Assembly: GCA_029168955.1 (NCBI GenBank)
Contig: JAPDOI010000040.1
Coordinates: forward strand, 1,116,001 to 1,180,000
DNA length: 64,000 nt
From: Aplectana chamaeleonis
Lineage: Eukaryota; Nematoda; Chromadorea; Rhabditida; Cosmocercidae
Direction: 5' to 3'
Shown here in pieces: positions 55,436 to 64,000 of this stretch (its first letter is position 1; each line of letters begins with the position of its first letter). The notes below the pieces were generated by a model. The model was not told where the DNA came from, did not search any database, and saw only the letters and a program-made list of their open reading frames with translations. A program made the position numbers and the translations under genes.

Positions 55436-56166
55436 CACGGCTTATGCCATGGAGACAAAACACAAAACGATTGACCGTGAAAGAAATTGTGTTGTGTGCA
55501 TCCACGTACAAGACACGCCCCCCCTTACGCGCAATTCTTCGGTGGGTCGTCGCGTTGGAATAGCGACCAATGCATGCAGGAATTGGGAAGAGGGCGTACT
55601 ATACGTCGCTGCAGAGCGATTAAGGGTTATGGGGTGTACTAAATGAATAATATATGATTTTCCTAAGCTATTCCTCTCTAACATTAGTTGCTGTGCACTA
55701 ATAATACTATTGCTGGGAAATCTCACTAGCTTTTTTGCGAACTGCATCCGGACCTTGTGTTGGGTCGATCATCTATTGGGCTTGTCTTGTGAAATCCACT
55801 TCCTGCATTCGAATACCTGATACCTGAATTGTTTTGAGGAAATTCTAACTTCTCTTTATTCGTATTTAAACTGCTTAGCCACTCCTATGTTTAGATGAGA
55901 AGCGTCGAAATATTTACTGCCTGTGGACTGGGGCCTCAGCTGTTGTACAATTTGTACCAGGATTTGCGCAGAAAGCATTTTTGAACTGGAGAAGAGGTGG
56001 AAAATGAAAAACAAAGAATAAGACACAAAGTTAAGACTGGGAGGACTTCAAATGTGAGGAGTGCGAATCGGTATACACTTGTCTTCGGAGCCTGCTCCAA
56101 CATAAAAAAGTACGATTTTAATGGAACAAATGCCAAGATAAGCTATACTAAGTTATCGAACTTTAA

Positions 56167-56226
56167 GAACGATCACGGAACTGCTGGTGTCAAGAGGAAC
56201 GATCACGGAACTGCTGGTGTCAACTG
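56167..56226 (+). repeat. Exact 30-bp tandem duplication
   Basis: GAACGATCACGGAACTGCTG and on (30 bp) twice in a row. Being a multiple of three, it does not shift the plus-strand frame that leads into the split zinc-finger exon. Confidence 0.8.
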
Positions 56227-56227
56227 A

Positions 56228-56301
56228 GAAGCGTAAAGCTCAAGCGCACGAGAACGCATGGAGGCGAACTAGAAGCTCAAGTTGAAGCCGCTCTCGATGT
56301 A
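56228..56301 (+). pseudogene. Zinc-finger exon, upstream part
   Basis: Plus-strand codons read KLKRTRTHGGELEAQVEAAL and end DV at the TA (56300-56301) where the 4,670-bp element begins. The frame continues across the element at 60972 without shift if one TA is counted. Acidic and helical in character. No start codon or splice site can be assigned. Confidence 0.45.
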
Positions 56302-58639
56302 CAATACCGCCCGCGACTTTGGGAAAAACGGCGTTTTCGGCGCTTTTTTCCGCCGCAAAGCGCCGCTTTCTCATAACTTCGTTCAAAGTGGTCCGTTTGG
56401 GTTGTCAGAGGTATATTTAGAATCAGCATCGAGAGCTCTTAATTTTGAGCTCACACATGTCTTACCCGGCAAATAAGGCATATAGGGTTAACAGAATCAA
56501 TCGAGAGTACGAAAACTGAAGCTAGATATTAAATTGGGGTAAATATTTGACTTCATATCAACCGTGCAGGTCAAACACGAGTTATACATAAGTATGATAG
56601 ACCAATTTATGGAGGTGGCGAGAGTGAAAATTAATGATTTTTAGCCGTTTTGACGCCCCGGCAGACACAGTCATCGTCCTTCGCTCGGGCTCAAAATGCA
56701 CGCTATCACAACCACGCTCAATATAGACTCTTTCAGAACAGGTTCAACCTGTCTAGAGACATTTCCCTCCTAGCGCCAACCCGGTGATTTTGGCTTTGAA
56801 AAACGACCCTCGATCACCGACGTCCCGTTCTCGGCTCAAATGGGACTAATCGACCTGAGACTAGGCCTACGACATTACTTTTTGATCTTCTTTCAAATAA
56901 GAACTGCGTCAGCCCAATCCGGAAAGGTCGATTTTTCGACACTCTCATATGTGCCAAGTCCATTTTCGCTTCAAGCGGAACCACTGATTTTCCGTTCTCG
57001 GCTCGAACTGGACCAATCGACCCTAGACTCGGCCTACAACTTTTCTTTTTGATCTTCTTCCGAATAAGCACTGCGGCAGCCCAGTCCGGAAATTTAGATT
57101 TTTCGCCTTTTGGGAATGTGCTGAACCAGCGTTTTTTTTTCGCCTGTATGGCGCACCGACAGCCACAGTCATCGTCCTTCTCTCGGGCTCAGAATGCCCG
57201 CGATCACAATTGCGCTCAGGATAGATTCCTTTGAAACAAAAACAACCGGGCTGGATGCATTTCCCGCCTAGCGGCACCCCGGCGGTTTTGGCTGAAACGA
57301 CCTCAAATCATGTCGATCCGTACGGGCTCCTGGCAAAGCCTTATCCGTTTCTCGACTGAAACCGTCCTCATCCCAAACTTGATGTTTTTGACTCTGGAAG
57401 CCCGCACTGCGAAGCGGTGCGCTCAAACAGGTGGCATTGAGATCAGAATTTCGAGTTTCTCGGGCCACTGTTTTAAACCGATTGTTTGTTTCTGGGAACA
57501 CATTTAGGTCAATCTTGACCGTGATGCCAATCTAAAATTGTTTAGACTATGCGATCTCGACGACTTTTTTGTGGCTACTGTCCTTTTCCAGGCCATAGTA
57601 TTTCGGCACGTCCTGCAGGAATTTTTTCTTTTGCAGAAATGCTTCTTGAAATACATGTTCTTGGAAACTTGCTCGGATCGCAGCGTTCCATGGAAATCAA
57701 GAATCAAATTTTTATTGTAAGAAGCTACCGTATTAGTTTCTCTATTATTATCAGCCCCATATGGAAGTTCGGTTTTTCAAGACCCGCTAAAGCCAGCCTA
57801 GGCACTGAGACAGTGTTACGTGAAAGAAAGAGCGCCCTCGCTCCCAATTTGGCATTGAATTTTGGATTCACAAGGGGCCACATTTTGGATTCGATAAAAA
57901 GCCGGGCGAAAAAAAAAACTGTTTTAGCACATCCCAGAAAGGTGAAAAATCAAGTTTTCCGAATCTTCGCTGGCTCCGTGCTTATACGAAAGAGGATGAG
58001 AAATCAGAGTAGTAGGCCGAGTTTCAGGTCGAGTTGTCCCGTTTGAGCCCAGAACGGGACGTCGGCGAACGGGGGTCGTTTTCCAAGCCAAAATCACGAG
58101 GGTGGCAGTAGGCGGGAAATGCTTCCAGTTAGGTTGTTTCCGTTCCAAAAGAGCCTATATTGAGCGTGGTTGTGTCCGCAGAGATTTTGAGCCCGAACGA
58201 AGGACGATGACCGTGTCTGTCGGGGCTCCGAACAGGCGAAAAAACGTTGTTTTAGCACAGCACATCCGTAAAAGGTAAAAAACCGAATTTTGCGAATTGG
58301 TCTGCAGCAGTGCTTATTATGGCAAAGATCAAAAAGTAAAGTTGTGAGCCGAGTATCAGATCGATTGGTCCCGTTTGAGCTGAGAACGGGACGTCGGTGA
58401 TCAGGGGTCGTTTTTCAAAGCTAAAATCACGGGGATGGCGCTAGGCGGGAAATGCTATCAGACAGGTTGTCTCTGTTTTGAAAAAGTCTATACTGAGCGT
58501 AGTTGTGGTCGCGGGCATGCTGAGCTCGAGAGAAGGACGATGACCGTGCCTGCCTGGGTGTCGAAACGGCTGAAAATCATTATTTTTCAGTTCCCCCACC
58601 TCCATAAATTGCTCTAACATACTTGTATATATGTATAAG

Positions 58640-58980
58640 CAAAGCCAAAAATCTGATTAGTTTCGAAATTCGTTTGCTCGAACTCCGAAATTTCGGAAGT
58701 TTTTCGAAATTCGTGCGTTCGAAATTGTTTCGAACAATTTTGTTCATTTCTCGTTCGCCCGGAACTGTTTCAATGGAAAAACTTTTGGTTTTCGTTCGTT
58801 TGAATTTTTTGGAACAATTTTTTTCATTTTCCGTCCTTTTGAAAATGTTTCGAACAAAAAATATTTGGTTTTCGTTTGTTCGAAAGTTTTTCGAACAATT
58901 TTTTAAATTTTTTTGTTCTTTCGAAAATAATTCGAACAAAAAATTTTCAAATTTCGTTCGTTCTACACTTTTTTTTTGAA
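58640..58980 (+). repeat. TTCGAA-rich degenerate tandem, ~85-bp period
   Basis: Repeats of TTCGTTCGTTyGAA, GGAACAATTTTTT-like and GTTTCGAACAAAAAATnTTTGG occur about four times. The open frame here (118 codons, Phe/Lys-rich) is a product of the repeat. Confidence 0.65.
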
Positions 58981-59713
58981 ATTGCACAACTATAGCAGAC
59001 AACCTTGGAATAATCACCGGGAAAGTTTTGATTGCTCCGAAAATAGTTTCAGAGACCGTCTATGGCAATGTCTACGCTATTGCTTCGAAGATCCTTCACG
59101 TTCACAAACTCTTATACTCATCCCAAGGTTTTCTCTCCCATGAGAATGGCTCCCCGTCTGCCCGAAAATCGATGCCCATTGTAGCCACATGATTCACTCA
59201 ACGCCGCTCCCACTCGCCGTGTATCGCTATGACACATCAGTGAAAGATGCGAGAGGCCCGTCTCTCCTCACAGCTGCCTGACTCGGTTGCTCTTTTTCTC
59301 TGCGCGTTGCGTCTCTGCGTCTCTACCTCGGTCTTCGTGGGAAGACGAGAAGGGCCGCCACAACGTAGTGGGGTGATAACGGAATCTTGCCGGGCCAGGA
59401 GTTTAGGATCTGCCGCTCTAATACCACCTAGCAGCCTATATAAGACAGAATGTGCGTTCTCGAAAGTAAGGGCGCTGTCTCACTGCGCTCGCTGAAAACT
59501 GAGAAAAAGTTCAACGAGGGGCTGACCTTCGTCGAGGAATGGTTAGGGAAGTCAGAAACCATTGTCAGCAGGGTTTACCCACGGGAAGTGGTGAGAGTCC
59601 TGCGAGTTTAGTGACATTCAACATTGGTTAAGAGTTTTTTGCGAGGTTGAAAGTTTTTCCCGGACGCGCTTTGGAAAAAGTGAGCATGATTCTCAAGAAT
59701 ATTTTCGAAATAC

Positions 59714-59997
59714 TACTGTGCTTCTTTGGGCCAAATTCCGGTCCGCATTTGCGTCTCGACACGCTTTGCGGCCCGCGATTTTGAGTCGAAAGAGTTTCCA
59801 GCGCCGCAGCCGCCGATCTGTTGACCCTGAGTGGGTTTTGGAACGTGGAAACTGAAAATATTCGGAAAAACCTGTATAAAAAAGCCACCCCGAGTCGGCT
59901 TTGGTGCTGGGAACTCGACTGACTTGAGCGCGTGCGGCCGCAAAGCGTATCGAGACGCGATTGCGGACCGGAGTTCGGCCCAGCGAAGCACAGTACA
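59714..59997. mobile_element. Foldback with ~60-bp arms inside the 4.67-kb element
   Basis: TACTGTGCTTC, GGCC-AATTCCGGTCCGC and GTCTCGA-ACGCTTTGCGGCC (59714-59775) are inverted at 59937-59997. One arm alone occurs at 29417-29447. Confidence 0.7.
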
Positions 59998-60971
59998 GGA
60001 AACTGCCTATGTTTCCTATTTTGTGGGACAGGCGTGTAAGAGCTTTAAACAGGGCTCCACATGAAGGTGCGCAGTGGCAATCGCAGACCTTTCGCGCCCG
60101 ATCGAAGAACGATGAGTGTGCCTGCCGGGGCGTCGAACCGGCAAAAAAACGTTGTTTGAGCACAACTAAAAGTTGTGAAAAATCGAGTTTCTCGGATTGC
60201 TGCTTATTTGAAAAAGAGTTTCAAAAGAAAGCCGCTGCCCTGATTTTCTGGTCGATGGGTCCCGTCTGAGCCGAGAACGGGACGTCGATAATCGCGTTTG
60301 AAGCGAAAATTGGACCTAGCGCATCTGAAATAGGTGAAAAATCGTGTTCTCTAGATTTGGCTGCTAAGGCGCTTATTTGGAGAAAAATTGCAAAAGAAAG
60401 TTGTAGGGCAAGTTTCAGGTCGATTGGTACCGTTTGAGCCGAGAGCGGGAGCTCGGTGATCTGGGGTCCCTTATTTAGAGCCTAAATCCCCGAGGTACCG
60501 TTCGGCGGTAAATGCTTCCAGACAGGTTTTCCTACTTCGAGAGAGTCTATAGCTGTGATGCCTTGAGCGCAGTTGTGATGCCGGACCTTCTGCGCTCGAG
60601 CCAAGGGCGTTGACTTCGTCTTTCGGGGCGTCGAACACTCGATAAAACGTAATTTTGACTTCTACGAAATTCAGGAATTGACCTTGCATAACTCGTGCAT
60701 GATCTGTATGGTTGGTATGAAGCCGAATATTTGCATCAGTTTGATATCTGGCTTCACTTTTCTTACATTCGATTGATTCTGTTAGCCCTATATGCCTTGT
60801 TTGCAGGGTAAGACATGTGTAATCTCAAAATGAAGAGCTGTCGATGCTGATTCTGAATATGCCCCTAGCAACCCAAACGGACCACTTTGAACGAAGTTAT
60901 GACAAAGCGGCGCTTTGCGGCGGAAAAAAGCGCCGAAAACGCCGTTTTTCCCAAAGTCGCGGGCGGTATTG

Positions 60972-61237
60972 TAGATAGAGAGAATTTGGCCACGTGTTTT
61001 ATTTGTGGAATTAGCTCACCTCCTACTGCTAGCGAAGACACCATTTCGTGGCTTAGCTGCTCCAACCTCTACACATGCAGAGCATGGGCTCACGAGAATT
61101 TCTCTAGTGGAGTTGGCGGCCGATGCAGTTTATGCGATAAGAGGCGTTTGCGGGAGGAGGAAATACTCCCGCCTGCGGCCAAACGTAATTGTACATTTTC
61201 TGGATCCGTTTTGGCAGATTCAAATGCATCGCAGTGA
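60972..61237 (+). pseudogene. PHD-like zinc-finger coding fragment, 3' part of split exon
   Basis: The codons after the TA read DRENLATCFICGISS, then a finger: C-x2-C (60995-61006), x14, W-x2-C, x5, C-x2-WAH-x2-F, x7, C-x2-C, then a basic DKRRLREEE tail and TGA at 61235-61237. This spacing, including WAH, matches the C-terminal PHD-like finger known from some transposase-derived and chromatin proteins. One expected cysteine (after WAHEN) is Phe, so zinc binding would be impaired. The upstream part lies at 56228-56301. Domain call is from memory. Confidence 0.55.
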
Positions 61238-61239
61238 GT

Positions 61240-62110
61240 CCTGTCACAAAATTTCCAAATGCGGTTTACTCCTGTGTCAATAAAAAAAAAAGGTTTCTCT
61301 CCAAGAAATTCAATGGGAAGCACTGATTTGTCTTGTTATTTTGTTATTCAGCTAACTCTTTTATGACTGAGTAGGTTGTGTTATTGTAATTGTTATGTAA
61401 TTGTTACTCCTAATTGTTGAATCTACGTTGTTACAAGCCAAAAAATTGCTATCAAGAAATTTTCAAATGAATCATAATGAAAGATCTGAAGTTCATCACC
61501 TCACATCCCCTGCAGATCGACTTACATGTCCTCCTATCTAATAAAACTCTCGAAGAATATAAGAGGGCTGAAAAACCCATATCCGGCTTGAAACACAGGC
61601 AAACTCTGAAAAAAAAACCTTTGACGGATACCTGCTGCCTTTAGCCTTTGTTAAAGAATTGCGCGTAAGGGGGCGTGTCTTGTACGTGTATGCACACAAC
61701 ACAATTTATTTCACCGTCAATCGTTTTGCGTTTTGTCTCCATGGCATTAGCCGCTTGCCACGCTTCTCATTCACTCGTCCTCGTCTTTCAGTTCGGCTGG
61801 AACTAAAGCGTGTCTCTTGCTTTTCTCAAAATTCATTACCTCTTTTAGAGAAACACTGACACATTCATCCTCCTCAGTCTTATAAGCGTCTATGTTGACA
61901 AAGTTTTGAATCATTTTCTTTTTGCTTGAAACTTCAGAATCATTTTTTGAGCTTAAGAAGCTTCTTGAGTTTTGAGTTTTTAAAGCACATTCGACCACAC
62001 TTACCTGATTTCATGAACCTGAATTCTATAATATGCACATTCTGTGCCAAGCCGAGGTCCCATAATTCTCTCGCGTGTGTTTCCAGGCATAAGCGGATTT
62101 TTTTCAAAAC
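61240..62110. other. No recognised gene
   Basis: AT-rich, possibly 3' flank of the zinc-finger remnant, then the right inverted arm (61655-61757). Nothing else recognised. Confidence 0.4.
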
Positions 62111-62111
62111 T

Positions 62112-62669
62112 TTTTAGAGGCTGTCTCCACGATAGAAAGCCGTATTCTAGTTTTCTATGTTTTCAGTGGGCAAGTTTTCGATGTAGAGGATAATTGGGAA
62201 ACGTCTCTATAGAACTTTTGAAAGCCGAATAAAGAAGTCAATTTAAAAATACCATTTATTATTTATTTACGCCTGTTGGTGTGTTTCGCGCACTGCAAAC
62301 CAAACGTCAGACCAATCGTCGCAAATTGTTCTGAGCTTTTAAATTGTTAGGTAAGTGACTTTGCTTTCTGTTTCGTCTACGAGAAACTGTTGAAAAATTA
62401 AGAAAGTTGAACGCTCACGTTTGGATCTTACAATTTCCCAGAATAAAGAGTATTCGAAAATTCGGCAACAGTTCCTTTGGTACTAGAAACTATGGACAAC
62501 TACCATATGGCTTGGGCGGGGTGATCCAATGGGTCGACTGGTTCACGAATTTCTCACACGATTCCTGGCCGTTTTTCGAGTTACTTCCATCCCTACTATT
62601 CTCAGAAGGACTCAAAGCTTACTTTCCTGCGAAAAACGAGCAATTTTCTCATCGTGAGCACTGCTTTAA
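62112..62669. mobile_element. Diverged TTAA-type MITE, subfamily 1
   Basis: Left TTTTAGAGGCTGTCTCCACGAT and right complement of TTTAAAGCAGTGCTCACGAT are inverted and imperfect. The interior is unlike copies A-E. The 122-codon frame at 62407-62775 runs through the right end, so it is not a real gene. Confidence 0.5.
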
Positions 62670-63151
62670 ATCGGATTTTGAAAAACGAATGAACATCTCA
62701 CAAGCGAAGTTTACAAAGCGTATTTCGGATCTGCGGAAGCGAAATATATTGCCAGTATCTCTTGTGCATCTATAGCAAAACTTTGCAGTACCACGCCCCA
62801 ATCTGCTGGTTCCAAAAAGTTCATTCATTCATTGAGTACGTCGTATGAGACAGACGCTAGAAAAAGTCGGAAAATTTCAGAAAACAATGCGAATTACAAA
62901 TATATCTAACACTTCAGTAAAATTTTAGCCATTCCCCGTTTAAATGACATCGTGGACCTGGAAGTGAGGGTGGTTTTCCCCACGCGCAGATACGCTGACC
63001 CCGCTGAGTTATGAGCTTTGCTAAAATTTCACGATAAGGTAATGGTGAGTTATTTGGAAAAAAAAATTGAAAAAGAAATCGGATTTGCTCAAAACTTGTA
63101 TGTAAGGGTTTTCTAGGGTGCTGAACGAAACTGGGGTCTGATTGTCGAAAT

Positions 63152-63310
63152 GCTAGAAGTACACCTCCTATTAGAAGTACACCTGCCATAGAGGTACACC
63201 AAAAATACGGGTCTCTGAGAATTAGAAGTACACCCTCTATTTGAAGTACACCTCTAATTGAAGTACATCTAAAATAGAGGTGTGACGAATAGAAAAGCAT
63301 GTACCTCTAA
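63152..63310 (+). repeat. Short tandem array, ~18-20-bp unit
   Basis: Units of (T/A)AGAAGTACACCTCTAT-type sequence, six to eight times, some inverted (ATAGAGGTACACC, ATAGAGGTGT). Confidence 0.7.
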
Positions 63311-64000
63311 AAGAGAAAATTTGGTATATTAATTAGGCGTTGCAAGCGAAAGGTTTACTCTTCTTCGGTGGCTACTCCCCTAAGCTCCCTTCATTAAGTT
63401 GAGTATTCACACCACTAGGATAATACCAAGTCCGTTCACTCTCTGGTCTCTTATCAAAGATTTTCTCATTTTGAGACGACACCCATTGATTACCTAAAGC
63501 CTGTCTGAATGAGACTCCGCCAACGCGGTCAGCCTGCGCAACGAACACACGTCAAACCTAGTGCATACTTTCCGCGTCGCGCGATCGCCTCAGTGCATTC
63601 CAGCAATATCGATTTTCGGTCTATATAGATGACAAGCATTATGTCGCGTCGCTTGTTGAGATCAGTATTTATATTTATTTATATGAAATACACCCGCGTA
63701 TGCGGATCTGACCCTCTTAATAAGTGGTTAACACATTGACAAAAGAGAAATGAGAGAACTGAAGTGCATCAGGGTGTAGGCCCACCAGGCAACTGTATGA
63801 AACTTGCGCTCAATTTCATTGGTGAACATAGAGTTTTGATACCAGTGGTGGCTCCAACCGCCAGTATGCACTAGGCCTCACAAAGGCATTTTTCTGACGA
63901 GCTGACCGACGACTGAGATACAGCTAACTGGAATATTGTTCCCAATTTGTCTGATATTCGCGGTAACCTATTCATGAATTCAGAAAAAAAAACCTTCGCG
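63311..64000. other. No recognised gene; partial hairpin MITE
   Basis: 63580-63660 holds an inverted partial copy of the TTAGGCCGGGATCATAC hairpin family (AGCAATATCGATTTTCGGTC, CATTATGTCGCGTCGCTTGT). A TATTTA-rich run (63666-63684) could be a retrotransposon tail but no coding part is recognisable beside it. Confidence 0.5.

Larger units (their letters stand above)
56302..60971. mobile_element. 4,670-bp TIR element with TA target duplication
   Basis: Terminal arms of about 300 bp (56302-56600 and 60690-60971) start CAATACCGCCCGCGACTTT on both sides, with TA at 56300-56301 and 60972-60973. The arms share GTCCGTTTGGGTTG, AGACATGTGT and GGCATATAGGG-type blocks. The interior is built from repeated modules in both orientations (CCCGTTCTCGGCTC, TCATCGTCCTTC, TTCCCGCCTAGCG). 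One inner palindrome runs 56605-58615. A degenerate tandem is at 58640-58980 and a foldback at 59714-59997. No transposase is recognisable, so it is non-autonomous despite its length. Confidence 0.8.
55437..61760. mobile_element. Possible 6.3-kb composite bounded by ~100-bp inverted arms
   Basis: 55441-55548 (ATGCCATGGAGACAAAAC, AACGATTGACCGTGAAA, ACAAGACACGCCCCC) recurs inverted at 61655-61757 with few differences. Without the nested 4,670-bp element the span would be about 1.65 kb and would contain the zinc-finger coding remnant. This fits a decayed DNA transposon, but two independent insertions of one short repeat are also possible. Confidence 0.4.

Noticed and set aside
58623..58979. 118-codon Phe/Lys-rich frame
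   Set aside because: It is a translation of a TTCGAA-rich tandem repeat inside a non-autonomous element.
62407..62775. 122-codon frame
   Set aside because: It crosses the right terminus of a TTAA-type MITE.

Overview
Eukaryotic, almost certainly nematode, repeat-rich non-coding DNA. I see no operons, no Shine-Dalgarno-spaced genes, no rRNA and no CRISPR array. The only long intact reading frame (36498-39299) is the endonuclease/reverse transcriptase of an RTE-type non-LTR retrotransposon. From memory, its sequence most resembles copies abundant in strongylid nematodes (hookworm-like genomes such as Necator or Ancylostoma). That placement is an inference, weakly supported by a nematode SL1-like 22-mer near 45.85 kb and by the dense short palindromic inverted-repeat elements. 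I found no convincing intact host protein gene.

Layout. 0-3.7 kb: an old minus-strand RTE copy broken by two inverted-repeat (IR) elements, one of which carries a third element (three-level nesting). 3.7-7.3 kb: unassigned DNA with a tRNA-related SINE-like unit and small foldbacks. 7.3-12.4 kb: a PIF/Harbinger-like MITE, two copies of a 1.3-1.8 kb palindromic family (K), TTAA-flanked MITEs (one inside a K copy) and a 319-bp foldback. 13.5-14.7 kb: a decayed CR1-like LINE with ORF1 and endonuclease remnants. 14.9-17.3 kb: another TTAA MITE and inverted-repeat families. 17.3-18.06 kb: a 45-bp-period array whose units each hold a small hairpin with changed but still paired stems. 18.87-19.56 kb: a 42-bp minisatellite. 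19.6-30.2 kb: foldbacks, a 66-bp tandem repeat and three more TTAA MITEs. 30.8-31.0 kb: four ACCGGAAnT sites. 32.2-32.7 kb: a protein-like frame with two stops. 36.1-39.4 kb: the RTE. 39.4-54.5 kb: repeats, hairpins and a composite repeat split by a third K copy. 55.4-61.8 kb: a 4,670-bp TIR element with TA target duplications, apparently inserted in a zinc-finger coding exon, all within a wider pair of inverted arms. 61.8-64 kb: one diverged TTAA element, a short tandem array and unassigned DNA.

How the parts relate. The RTE is the only element here that could have supplied its own machinery. Its central part lacks about 145 bp (replaced by an 11-C run) and its C-terminus ends at a nonsense codon, so this copy is probably dead. 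All DNA-transposon-like elements look non-autonomous. Their order of arrival can be read from nesting, because unoccupied versions of several targets also lie in the window. The most unusual structures are the hairpin array (17.3-18.06 kb), the zinc-finger exon split by the 4.67-kb element, and the SL1-like sequence.
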